Assembly (NCBI RefSeq): GCF_000313935.1
Contig: NZ_AMSS01000044.1
Coordinates: 1-64,000 of the forward strand
DNA: 64,000 bases
From: Acinetobacter sp. WC-141
Lineage (GTDB): Bacteria > Pseudomonadota > Gammaproteobacteria > Pseudomonadales > Moraxellaceae
Reading direction: 5' to 3'
Under the pieces are notes generated by a model. The model did not search any database, was not told the origin of the DNA, and worked only from the letters and a program-made list of their open reading frames with translations. Below, one piece after another: positions 1-6,969 of the stretch (positions are counted from its first letter, which is position 1; each line of letters starts with the position of its first letter). Position numbers and translations under genes: made by a program.

Positions 1-200
1 CTGTAGCGACCCTTTGCCGTGAACACGGCATGAGTAATGCTACCTTTTATAAATGGCGTGCCAAATATGGTGGTATGGATACATCATTAATGGCTCGACT
101 GAAAGAGCTAGAAGCCGAAAATACCAGACTTAAAAAGATGTATGCGGAAGAGCGATTAAAGGCCGAAATCATCCAGGAAGCGATGGCAAAAAAGTGGTAA
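1..200 (+). CDS. IS3-family transposase OrfA, 3' part only
   Basis: This is the C-terminal part of the small DNA-binding OrfA subunit. The visible protein has the end of a helix-turn-helix ([20 protein letters not shown]) followed by a leucine-zipper-like helix with heptad-spaced Leu/Met residues. Both are typical of IS3 OrfA, where the zipper mediates multimerisation. The stop TAA is at 198-200. OrfB starts within the last codons in the -1 frame, so most functional transposase should be an OrfAB fusion made by frameshifting. The N-terminus lies outside the window. Confidence 0.85.
   Translation, partial: VATLCREHGMSNATFYKWRAKYGGMDTSLMARLKELEAENTRLKKMYAEERLKAEIIQEAMAKKW
188..194 (+). other. 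Programmed -1 ribosomal frameshift heptamer
   Basis: The sequence A AAA AAG is in the canonical X XXY YYZ register relative to the OrfA frame (codons GCA AAA AAG TGG TAA). It lies two codons before the OrfA stop, exactly where OrfB opens in the -1 frame. IS3-family elements commonly make the OrfAB transposase by slipping on such a heptamer. Confidence 0.8.
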
Positions 201-1009
201 AGCCATCTTGCCGGCGTAAGATGGCACAACAGGCAGTTGCCCAGCATGCCATTAGTATTCGTTTGGCTTGTAAAGCATTTGGCATTAGTGAAACCTGCTA
301 CCGCTATCAAGCCAAACTCAGCGATGACAATGCACTCATTGCTGAACAGCTCATTGAACTCACTGAGGAAAATTCCGATTGGGGCTTTGGTTTGTGCTTC
401 TCGTATTTACGGCATGTTGAGAGTTGCTGCTGGAATCACAAGCGGGTTTACCGCATTTACTGTGAGTTGGCACTGAATCTGCGTATTAAACCGAGAAGAA
501 GACTAAAACGGCATGCGCCTGAACCATTGAAAGAACCAATCCGAGAAAATCAGGTTTGGTCATTAGATTTTATGCATGATCAGCTTTCCGATGGTCGCAA
601 GTTTCGATTATTGAATGTGATTGATGATTACCGCCGCGAAGGCCTAGCCATTGAAGCAGGGTTCTCATTGCCCACAATCAGGGTTATTCGTACGTTGAAT
701 CAATTGCTGGAGTGGAGAGAAAAACCGTTAGTGATCCGATGCGATAATGGTCCCGAATTTATCAGTCACGAATTTGTGCGCTGGGCTACTGAGCACGGTA
801 TTCGTATTGAATATATTCAACCGGGTAAGCCACAGCAGAATGCGTATATTGAACGCTATAATCGGACCATACGTTATAGTTGGCTGAGCAAGCATTTATT
901 TGATACTTTGGATGAAGTACAAGATTATGCAACAAACTGGTTGTGGCATTACAACCATGAAAGACCACATCAAGCTAACAAAGGAAAGCCACCTCTAATG
1001 GCTGCTTAA
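194..1009 (+). CDS. IS3-family transposase OrfB (DDE integrase domain)
   Basis: This is the catalytic subunit of the IS3-family transposase and carries an rve-type integrase core. A DDE triad can be read: D in SLDFMHDQ, D in DNGPEF and E in [12 protein letters not shown]. The N-terminal third has the HTH_21-like segment usual for OrfB. The frame opens at a GTG inside the frameshift site, so translation normally continues from OrfA rather than starting here. The frame is uninterrupted to its stop, so this half of the element looks intact. Activity depends on the part outside the window. Confidence 0.9.
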   Translation: MVKPSCRRKMAQQAVAQHAISIRLACKAFGISETCYRYQAKLSDDNALIAEQLIELTEENSDWGFGLCFSYLRHVESCCWNHKRVYRIYCELALNLRIKPRRRLKRHAPEPLKEPIRENQVWSLDFMHDQLSDGRKFRLLNVIDDYRREGLAIEAGFSLPTIRVIRTLNQLLEWREKPLVIRCDNGPEFISHEFVRWATEHGIRIEYIQPGKPQQNAYIERYNRTIRYSWLSKHLFDTLDEVQDYATNWLWHYNHERPHQANKGKPPLMAA

Positions 1010-1130
1010 CCTCTACTTTTAACTTCGGTTATTTATGGGAGGATTACCATCTGGAGAAAAAATAACGTAATCTTTATTAATATAAAAACTCCTAACAATA
1101 GAAAAAGAATCTCAAAAAATTAATATGTAC

Positions 1131-1168
1131 TATCTTTCCTCTGGAAACAGAGGAAAGATAACTTTTTT
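1131..1168 (+). terminator. Strong Rho-independent terminator
   Basis: A perfect 12-bp stem (TATCTTTCCTCT / AGAGGAAAGATA) with a GGAAAC loop is followed by ACTTTTTT. It lies downstream of the IS and only 23 bp before the ATG at 1192. It would stop transcription leaving the IS, and could act as an attenuator for the following gene. Confidence 0.8.
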
Positions 1169-1191
1169 AATCATCAGATAGGATATAGAAA

Positions 1192-1539
1192 ATGTTTATT
1201 GCAAAAAATATATTTGTATATTTACTATCAATGTTAGCTTTATGCTTACTCATTATTTTATTTAATTACCTAGGAATGAATGAGACGACCAACCTCGTTC
1301 TTTCTTCAGCTCTCTTTGGAATATTTATCACTTGGTATTACAAAGGTAGTGGACTATGCCTAGCCTTATTTAGTTTTTTTTATTGGGCAATGTTCGTTAT
1401 TAGTCAAAGTTTAGAAGTGATCTGGATGTTCTCAATTTCAGTTATTGTGTATTTAATCATGACTAAAATAATACCTAAACTCAAGTATATCCAGATCGGT
1501 ATAACGTCAAATGTTAGAACGGATTTACACCACGATTGA
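1192..1539 (+). CDS. Small hypothetical membrane protein
   Basis: I do not recognise this 115-residue protein. It is strongly hydrophobic, with about four predicted membrane segments near residues 7-27, 33-50, 53-73 and 75-93, and a short polar C-terminus (KYIQIGITSNVRTDLHHD). The ATG at 1192 has an AGGA-type ribosome site (GATAGGATATAG) upstream. The last 26 bp overlap the 3' end of the convergent blsA gene. A strong terminator sits directly upstream, so expression needs either readthrough or a promoter within about 20 bp. Codon use is like that of its neighbours. Function is unknown. Confidence 0.6.
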   Translation: MFIAKNIFVYLLSMLALCLLIILFNYLGMNETTNLVLSSALFGIFITWYYKGSGLCLALFSFFYWAMFVISQSLEVIWMFSISVIVYLIMTKIIPKLKYIQIGITSNVRTDLHHD

Positions 1540-1984
1540 CCATTCCCACTTTCTTAACAGGAATAATTTTAGTTTGCTCAGTAATTAATAGCTCATCTAA
1601 GAAGAATTTGAGATTTTGTTCATCAAGACGGATGGGATTAAAACTTGATTCACCCATATTTAAAAAGAAAGATTCAATATTTGTATTACGCTGTACATAT
1701 TTCATTGACCAACGCTGAAAAGAGTTTTTATCAATGGAATATGTACACAACCATTTAATATTATGGTGTCGTTGATCATTTTTAATTTTTTCAAATAATC
1801 CTTCAACTAACTCTTGCTCACCTTCTAGACATTGAAAGAAAGCATTATCAGCATAATAGAGCACACCACAAATTTGATTCAAATCATTGAAATTTCGAGC
1901 TTCTGTCAGGATATCACGTAAATCTTGTAATAAATCTTCATTTTTTTCGTTTCGTTGGCTGGCATAACACAGTCGAACGTTCAT
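1514..1984 (-). CDS. blsA: BLUF-domain blue-light photoreceptor BlsA
   Basis: BlsA is a short BLUF protein that binds FAD and senses blue light. In A. baumannii it is known to influence motility, biofilm and metal or metabolic responses in a temperature-dependent way. The 156-residue protein starts MNVRLCYASQ. The conserved BLUF residues fall at their standard positions: Tyr7, Gln51 and Trp92. The ATG at 1984 is preferred over an upstream TTG at 1990 because it gives this numbering. The region after the BLUF domain is the short C-terminal helical part, ending KKVGMVNRGVNPF. No output domain is fused, so signalling must be through protein partners. It converges on the membrane-protein gene and overlaps its end by 26 bp. 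Confidence 0.95.
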   Translation of the reverse strand: MNVRLCYASQRNEKNEDLLQDLRDILTEARNFNDLNQICGVLYYADNAFFQCLEGEQELVEGLFEKIKNDQRHHNIKWLCTYSIDKNSFQRWSMKYVQRNTNIESFFLNMGESSFNPIRLDEQNLKFFLDELLITEQTKIIPVKKVGMVNRGVNPF

Positions 1985-2112
1985 TAACAATTCCGTGAAA
2001 TATAAAATTTCTTTATTTAAAGATTTTCTAATCTAACATATATCTATTCCTGATAATTTATATTTCTTCTCCACATTAAGTATATGCTTAAACAACCAAC
2101 TGATGAGTGATT

Positions 2113-2223
2113 ATGAAAAACTTATTAGACTTATATACTGGATATAAAACAAAAAGCCCTCTTACTAGAGGACTTTTAGAGATCTTAAAAGAAAACAGAA
2201 TTTCCTTTAAAAGACAAAAATAA
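2113..2223 (+). CDS. Possible small protein, 36 residues
   Basis: An ATG at 2113 opens a 36-codon frame (MKNLLDLYTGYKTKSPLTRG... ending NRISFKRQK). It is basic, with a hydrophobic start. Its TAA at 2221 abuts the A-tract of the terminator at 2222-2249, which is the layout expected for a real short gene with its own terminator. There is no convincing Shine-Dalgarno sequence before the ATG and no recognised family. It may be a small protein, the coding part of a small RNA, or chance. Confidence 0.35.
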   Translation: MKNLLDLYTGYKTKSPLTRGLLEILKENRISFKRQK

Positions 2224-2249
2224 AAAAAGCACTAAATAGTGCTTTTTTT
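2222..2249. terminator. Bidirectional terminator
   Basis: A palindrome of A-tract, AGCACTA, two-base loop, TAGTGCT and T-tract lies between the possible small gene (plus) and the cold-shock gene (minus, ending at 2262). It can serve both strands. Confidence 0.85.
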
Positions 2250-2261
2250 CTTACTGAAATA

Positions 2262-2471
2262 TTATTGTGGAATAATATTTACAGCATTTGGGCCTTTTTG
2301 ACCTTGAGTAACGGTAAACGTTACACGTTGACCTTCGTGTAAAGTTTTGAAACCTGAACCAGAGATCTCTTTGAAGTGAGCAAACACATCTGGACCGTTG
2401 TCTTGTTGAATGAAACCGAAACCTTTAGTTTCGTTAAACCATTTTACTGTACCGCTTACTGTATTAGACAT
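2262..2471 (-). CDS. CspA-family cold-shock protein
   Basis: This 69-residue protein is a single cold-shock domain (five-stranded OB fold) that binds single-stranded RNA or DNA and acts as an RNA chaperone. Both RNA-binding motifs are present: RNP1 (KGFGFIQ, about residues 16-22) and RNP2 (DVFAHF, about 28-33), after the usual GTVKWFN start. A second family member lies at 24249-24461. About 460 bp without a confident gene lie upstream, enough for the long 5' leader typical of cold-inducible csp genes. The terminator at 2222-2249 lies just downstream. Confidence 0.95.
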   Translation of the reverse strand: MSNTVSGTVKWFNETKGFGFIQQDNGPDVFAHFKEISGSGFKTLHEGQRVTFTVTQGQKGPNAVNIIPQ

Positions 2472-2892
2472 GATATATCCTACTGATTTCTAATATTTTA
2501 GCATCATTTAATAATGACACTAACATAACTTTGAAAAAAGAATAACAAATTGAGTTAAGATCTTAAAAAACGAAGGATTATGACTAAAACTACGATACTT
2601 TAAAGAAGATTTACTAACAAGACTTTTTTCTAGTTAAGAGCATGATACACTAAATAAATTTCTATTCAAGCTTTTTATGAAAAAAATTTTATAAATTATA
2701 ATAAAAAACCGAAAAACAATAACTTAATAAGACAACTAAAAACTTAGTATATTCCCTACTTAACCAACAACTTACATCTGATTAGATAAAATAGAGGTGA
2801 GCAGAAGAATGCATGGTTATAACTTATCAAACAACAGAATAAAATATAAATAAAGAGATGAAATAATTTGAGCTTTAAAAAATTCAGGCAAT
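2472..2892. other. Intergenic region upstream of csp and downstream of the tRNAs
   Basis: This very AT-rich stretch probably carries the promoter and leader of the csp gene on the minus strand. The only coding hint is a 14-codon plus-strand frame at 2809-2853 (MHGYNLSNNRIKYK) preceded by a good ribosome site, GAGGTGAG, at about the right distance. No other structure was found. Confidence 0.4.
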
Positions 2893-2920
2893 AAAAAAAC
2901 TCCTAAAGAGGAGTTCTATT
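2893..2920 (-). terminator. Terminator of the tRNA cluster
   Basis: On the minus strand a 7-bp stem (AACTCCT / AGGAGTT, 4-base loop) is followed by a run of seven T. It lies just beyond the last tRNA of the minus-strand cluster, the expected place for the end of the tRNA transcript. Confidence 0.8.
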
Positions 2921-2930
2921 TTTTAAATCT

Positions 2931-3004
2931 TGGCAGAGGATCAAGGACTCGAACCTTGACGAACGGTTTTGGAGACCGTCATGCTACCATTACACCAATC
3001 CTCT
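2931..3004 (-). tRNA. tRNA-Trp (anticodon CCA), copy 2
   Basis: The 74-nt minus-strand sequence folds as a tRNA. The acceptor AGAGGAT pairs with ATCCTCT. The anticodon arm is ACGGT-CTCCAAA-ACCGT with anticodon CCA, the T arm is CAAGG-TTCGAGT-CCTTG, and the CCA end is encoded. The loop context TCTCCAAAA is typical of tRNA-Trp. The sequence is identical to the copy at 3185-3258. Confidence 0.88.
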
Positions 3005-3072
3005 ATCTTTATGATTAAATAGCTAAGGATTTAATCATAAAAAAAGCAAGAACATCGTCTTGCTTCTTTTAA

Positions 3073-3157
3073 TGGTGGGGGCGAAGAGACTCGAACTCTT
3101 ACACCTTGCGGCGCTGGAACCTAAATCCAGTGCGTCTACCAATTTCGCCACGCCCCC
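3073..3157 (-). tRNA. tRNA-Leu (anticodon TAG), copy 2
   Basis: This 85-nt type II tRNA has a GGGGGCG / CGCCCCC acceptor stem and an anticodon arm CTGGA-TTTAGGT-TCCAG giving TAG. It has a long variable arm (CGCCGCAAGGTG), and the CCA is encoded. It is identical to the copy at 3313-3397. Confidence 0.93.
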
Positions 3158-3184
3158 ATCTGGGACATTTATTTAAAATAAATG

Positions 3185-3258
3185 TGGCAGAGGATCAAGG
3201 ACTCGAACCTTGACGAACGGTTTTGGAGACCGTCATGCTACCATTACACCAATCCTCT
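3185..3258 (-). tRNA. tRNA-Trp (anticodon CCA), copy 1
   Basis: Same 74-nt sequence and fold as 2931-3004, with anticodon CCA and an encoded CCA end. It is 27 bp upstream in transcription order of the second tRNA-Leu copy, so the four tRNAs are probably cut from one precursor. Confidence 0.88.
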
Positions 3259-3312
3259 TCCAAGATATAGATGACTTAACACCTGTATCAAACTTTAAGC
3301 TTTAACTTAAAG

Positions 3313-3397
3313 TGGTGGGGGCGAAGAGACTCGAACTCTTACACCTTGCGGCGCTGGAACCTAAATCCAGTGCGTCTACCAATTTCGCCACGCCCCC
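3313..3397 (-). tRNA. tRNA-Leu (anticodon TAG), copy 1
   Basis: Same 85-nt sequence and fold as 3073-3157, with anticodon TAG and a long variable arm. It is the first tRNA of the minus-strand cluster. The promoter should lie between 3398 and the 3' end of the kinase-like gene at 3503. Confidence 0.93.
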
Positions 3398-3502
3398 GAT
3401 GGCTGTGTATATTAGCGATAAGAACTTGCAGTGACAAGTGTTTTTTTTTCAAAAATTCCTGACCGAGTAAATAGTATACAGAAACTAGATCAATGATTTT
3501 TA

Positions 3503-4306
3503 TCAGATTGAAACTGATTTTAAGCAATTTAACGCTTCAGCAGCATTTGAGAATCGATTTTGCTGCTTTTTTTGCAATAAACCTAAAAGTAATGGATAAA
3601 AATTCATAAATTGTGTTGGCAATTGAATGGTTAAATTTTGGCAATGTAATACTGCCCAATCATAGTAACTCCCTGCTTCTAAGCGAGTTTGGGTTAACCA
3701 TTCATATAGAACAATACCAAATGCATATAAATCGCTTTGTATATCTTTACTGGCCCCTCCAAACAACTCTGGAGCCATATAACGTGGTGTAGCATCCATC
3801 CTTAAATCTGAATTCGATAAAAGTCGAGCTTTCTCAAAATCAATCAAATAAGCATTTTGCTCAAACTTTCGAAAATGCTCTTTCTTAATATCTCCATGAA
3901 TCCAACCAAATTTATGGAGTTCTGCGAGTTTATCTAGCGAGAACCAAATCGTATGATAGATATCAGTTAAATCCGTCTTATGAGGCAATGGGCCAAACCA
4001 CAAATCAGTATCAGGTAAAATTAAAACTCTACCTAAAGAATGGTTTAACTGAGGAATAGTACTCACTTCGATTAATTTATGGGGTAAAAGCCATGCAGTT
4101 TTTTTATGATTGATTTCTTCGTAAAACAATTGTTCATGTATGAAGTCTCGCTCACTTTGAACAAATGTCTCAGGCAAATGATATTTTAACCAATAGTTTT
4201 TGTTATCTATACGACATAGCCATAGATACCGCCCTAAAGCGGCACTTGCAGGCTTTGTCACACTTTTTAAATTTTCTATATGCGAAGCAAAATCATGCTT
4301 CAGCAT
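3503..4306 (-). CDS. Hanks-type Ser/Thr protein kinase-like protein
   Basis: This 267-residue single-domain protein has the landmarks of a eukaryote-like kinase. A VAIK-type lysine (about Lys41, YWLKYHL) is followed by the catalytic loop HGDIKKEH (about 137-144, Asp139). The metal-binding motif is DFE in place of DFG (about 156-158), and the APE motif (about 178-180) is followed by the SDLYAFGIVLYEWL helix of the C-lobe. HGDIKKEHF rather than HRDLKxxN is a noncanonical loop: Glu/His replaces the usual metal-binding Asn. Activity or substrate class is therefore uncertain. No membrane segment is seen. The ATG at 4306 is chosen over a TTG at 4339. It overlaps the end of the patatin gene by 14 bp, implying translational coupling and a joint role. 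Confidence 0.75.
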   Translation of the reverse strand: MLKHDFASHIENLKSVTKPASAALGRYLWLCRIDNKNYWLKYHLPETFVQSERDFIHEQLFYEEINHKKTAWLLPHKLIEVSTIPQLNHSLGRVLILPDTDLWFGPLPHKTDLTDIYHTIWFSLDKLAELHKFGWIHGDIKKEHFRKFEQNAYLIDFEKARLLSNSDLRMDATPRYMAPELFGGASKDIQSDLYAFGIVLYEWLTQTRLEAGSYYDWAVLHCQNLTIQLPTQFMNFYPLLLGLLQKKQQNRFSNAAEALNCLKSVSI

Positions 4307-5801
4307 AATATGACTCTGGCTGTTGTTGCTTTTCTTCAAAACGCAAAACTTCTAAACAATGCTGAATCGTCTTACCAATACGAGCATGGGTCTCAATCGA
4401 AGAAATCTTTGGCCAAGTCGCACGCTCCCCTTCTCGTTGCAAACGTTTAAACAAATGCGGACGTGGGTTTTGCAAAGTATAGGTATAGTGACTCAAACCA
4501 TATTTAGCAATGATATTCACATCGCCATAATAACGCTGTCCCATTACACCATAGCCATGATCGAGTAATCGTCTAACCGGAGAAATAGAACCAAGTCTTT
4601 GACGTGTAAAGTCCATAAGTCCCATAGATAGCACTTTACCTTGACGTCTTAAAATCCGTTCTGGCCAACTTAAAACGTCTTTACGAAAGCGGTCTGCGTC
4701 ATTTTGCATAAATGGAACAATATGTGGGTTAACCTGACTCGCGATGGTGTAATTTAAATTATATAGACGTGCCATTCTTTCTTGCGGAAAATCACTTCTT
4801 ACACTGCCATCTACCCATTTTGTATTTGCCATATAAGGCGTGTGTTCGCCGTCATAACGTTTGCTGGTTAAACGTACGGGTGGAAATAATACAGGTACAG
4901 CACATGAAGCCAACACAGCACTCCACACTAAAACATTAGGCGTCATAATGGCATTCATGATTCGCGGGTTTTCTGTTGCATCATAGGGTGCAACCGCAAC
5001 ATTAATGTTTAAACCAGATTTTTTGAAAGCCTCCTCAAACGTGAGATCACCCAGATTTTCAACAAGGAACTTTTTCAAATAGTGCACATCGGCAATTCCA
5101 CCATTTCCTTTAATGAGCTCACGAAGTTTTCTAAAGTGAAAAGCATCACTAAAAAATTGTTCTCCATTTAATAAATTTTGAACATCTTCACGGGCAGAAG
5201 TTCCGAGCATGCCTGTCATAATTGCCCCTGCACTTGAGCCAGACAATACTTTAGGCATTAAATCTTGTTCAATTAAAGCTTTACACACTCCAGTGTGAAA
5301 AAGACCTAAAGTCGCACCACCCGAGAACATAAGCGCTGGTTGTCCATATGCTTTTTCACAATTTTCAAAAAACTCAATTTTTTCTTTTCTTTGAAAAGTA
5401 ATACATTCACTTGAAGCAATATAGGCCAAGCTTTGACTAACTTCTTCAATATAATCTTCAATTAATTTTTTTGTTCCCACATGCGTTGCAGCAAACAACA
5501 TAGGGTGACCAATATTTGCAATATCGTAGGTTAGACCTTCTTTGAGTAAATAAATGAGATCTAGCGTTCGATGTTGCTGACGATATCTTTTCAGTAAAGT
5601 GTATCTATAAGAAATGAGTTCTGCATCGAAGTAAGGCGAACTATTATCAAACTTCCACTCTTGCACACCTGTTTCTTCATCTAGTTTTAGTGCAAAAGAT
5701 TTCCACTCTTCATAAGATTCAGCCATGTCTAATTGACGTTGTAATTTTTTGATACGGTAGGCCTGATGCGGATTCATATCACTTCGTATTTTTTCAAACA
5801 T
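4293..5801 (-). CDS. Patatin-like phospholipase with N-terminal DUF3336 domain
   Basis: This 502-residue protein carries a patatin-type lipid acyl hydrolase domain. The oxyanion-hole glycines (SGGATLGLFHTG, about 160-171), the nucleophile elbow GSSAG (about 189-193) and the dyad aspartate in DGSVRSD (about 330-336) are all present, so it should be active. The N-terminal 150 residues match the DUF3336 segment found in bacterial and fungal triacylglycerol lipases of the SDP1/Tgl type. There is no signal peptide, so it is probably cytosolic or membrane-associated, acting on stored triacylglycerol or membrane lipid. It is the first gene of a two-gene unit with the overlapping kinase-like gene. 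It diverges from the DUF815 ATPase across about 180 bp. Confidence 0.88.
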   Translation of the reverse strand: MFEKIRSDMNPHQAYRIKKLQRQLDMAESYEEWKSFALKLDEETGVQEWKFDNSSPYFDAELISYRYTLLKRYRQQHRTLDLIYLLKEGLTYDIANIGHPMLFAATHVGTKKLIEDYIEEVSQSLAYIASSECITFQRKEKIEFFENCEKAYGQPALMFSGGATLGLFHTGVCKALIEQDLMPKVLSGSSAGAIMTGMLGTSAREDVQNLLNGEQFFSDAFHFRKLRELIKGNGGIADVHYLKKFLVENLGDLTFEEAFKKSGLNINVAVAPYDATENPRIMNAIMTPNVLVWSAVLASCAVPVLFPPVRLTSKRYDGEHTPYMANTKWVDGSVRSDFPQERMARLYNLNYTIASQVNPHIVPFMQNDADRFRKDVLSWPERILRRQGKVLSMGLMDFTRQRLGSISPVRRLLDHGYGVMGQRYYGDVNIIAKYGLSHYTYTLQNPRPHLFKRLQREGERATWPKISSIETHARIGKTIQHCLEVLRFEEKQQQPESYYAEA

Positions 5802-5979
5802 ATTTCGTCCTCATCTTCACAGATGATTTTACTGAATAGACACAGCAACACTATGCGCGGTCTGAAGATTTCAATCAATTGCAAAACCGATAAACTGTAT
5901 AGATAACAACTTTTTTGTCAGCCTGTTAATTTCGGTGTTAGTATCCTATTAAATTACTGTTTAACATGATTGACTTACC

Positions 5980-6861
5980 ATGGCTACCATTGATTTACCA
6001 GATAATTTAGTTCAAACATTATCACTTGTATTAAATCAGTTACAGCAGGTCTTACCTGAACCTAAACAAGAGACAGATTTTAACGCACCTGCTTTTAGAT
6101 GGGAAAATCAGCAACTTAAAGCTATCTACACACCTAAAGATATTTATCTTGATGACTTAAAAGGAATTGAACGTCAAAAAGAAAAAATCATTCAAAACAC
6201 TTTGCAATTTTTAAATGGTTTACCCGCAAATGATGTGCTTTTAACTGGCTCGCGTGGTACAGGAAAGTCATCAATTGTTCGTGCTCTATTGACTGAATAT
6301 GCCCCTCAAGGATTACGTTTAATTGAAATTGAGCGTGACGACCTGGCAGATTTACCTAAAGTTCAGAAACTTATTCAAAACCGACCTGAAAAATACATCG
6401 TGTATTGTGATGACTTAGCGTTTAATGCTGAAGATGAAAATTACCGTAGTTTAAAAAGTGTATTGGATGGTTCATTACAGTCAGGTTCAAGTAATTTTAT
6501 TATTTATGCGACCAGTAACCGCCGTCATTTGTTACCAGAATTCATGCATGAAAATACGCCTGTAACCAAGGTTGATGTTCCACAATATACTGAATTGCAC
6601 CCACAAGAAGCGATTGAAGAAAAGATCTCTTTGTCAGATCGTTTTGGTTTATGGTTATCTTTTTATCCAATGGATCAGAGTTTATATTTAGAAATCGTAG
6701 AGCATTATATTCATAAGGCAAATATGGTTTTTAACGACGAAGTTCGTGCTGAAAGTTTGCGTTGGTGTCAAATGCGTGGTCAACGTTCAGGTCGTGCCGC
6801 TTATCAGTTTTCTAAGCACTGGATTGGTTTAAATGGCTTAAAAGAGCTGTCTAACAATTAA
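5980..6861 (+). CDS. DUF815 family AAA-type ATP-binding protein
   Basis: This 293-residue cytosolic protein is a P-loop ATPase of the DUF815 family. Walker A is GSRGTGKSS (about 90-98) and the Walker B-like strand is YIVYCDDLAF (about 138-147), followed by a sensor-like region (FIIYATSNRRHLLPE). Its N-terminal DLDDLKGIERQKEKI-like segment is usual in the family. No partner is known, and function is inferred only as an ATP-dependent switch or chaperone-like activity. The ATG at 5980 is in frame with the family start; an ATG at 5967 is out of frame. It stands alone, divergent from the patatin gene. Confidence 0.85.
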   Translation: MATIDLPDNLVQTLSLVLNQLQQVLPEPKQETDFNAPAFRWENQQLKAIYTPKDIYLDDLKGIERQKEKIIQNTLQFLNGLPANDVLLTGSRGTGKSSIVRALLTEYAPQGLRLIEIERDDLADLPKVQKLIQNRPEKYIVYCDDLAFNAEDENYRSLKSVLDGSLQSGSSNFIIYATSNRRHLLPEFMHENTPVTKVDVPQYTELHPQEAIEEKISLSDRFGLWLSFYPMDQSLYLEIVEHYIHKANMVFNDEVRAESLRWCQMRGQRSGRAAYQFSKHWIGLNGLKELSNN

Positions 6862-6969
6862 ACAAAATGTCCCACAAAGCCTTAGCTTTGGCCTGAAAAC
6901 CGCTTAGTTTTGATAGTTGTTTTTCATAACCTAAAACAAAGATAGTCTTATCATGATTTAGGTTTATAT

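Larger units (their letters stand above)
1..1049 (+). mobile_element. IS3-family insertion sequence, left part outside the window
   Basis: Two overlapping reading frames in the OrfA/OrfB arrangement of IS3-family elements run off the left edge. The OrfB stop at 1009 is followed by about 40 bp of non-coding DNA that could hold the right inverted repeat. The end is set at 1049 because IS3 ends usually finish in CA and the sequence here reads GGATTACCA. The left repeat is not visible, so neither the boundary nor a target duplication can be confirmed. The organisation resembles IS1236-like elements of Acinetobacter, but the exact name is not claimed. Confidence 0.75.
2931..3397 (-). repeat. Tandem duplication of a tRNA-Leu/tRNA-Trp pair
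   Basis: The unit Leu-Trp occurs twice in the same orientation. The tRNA bodies are identical, but the spacers differ: 68 bp and 54 bp within the pairs, 27 bp between pairs. The spacers have therefore diverged while the tRNAs stayed identical. Confidence 0.9.

Noticed and set aside
3339..3527. 62-codon minus-strand frame running through a tRNA
   Set aside because: It overlaps tRNA-Leu and the end of the kinase-like gene and has no sign of coding.
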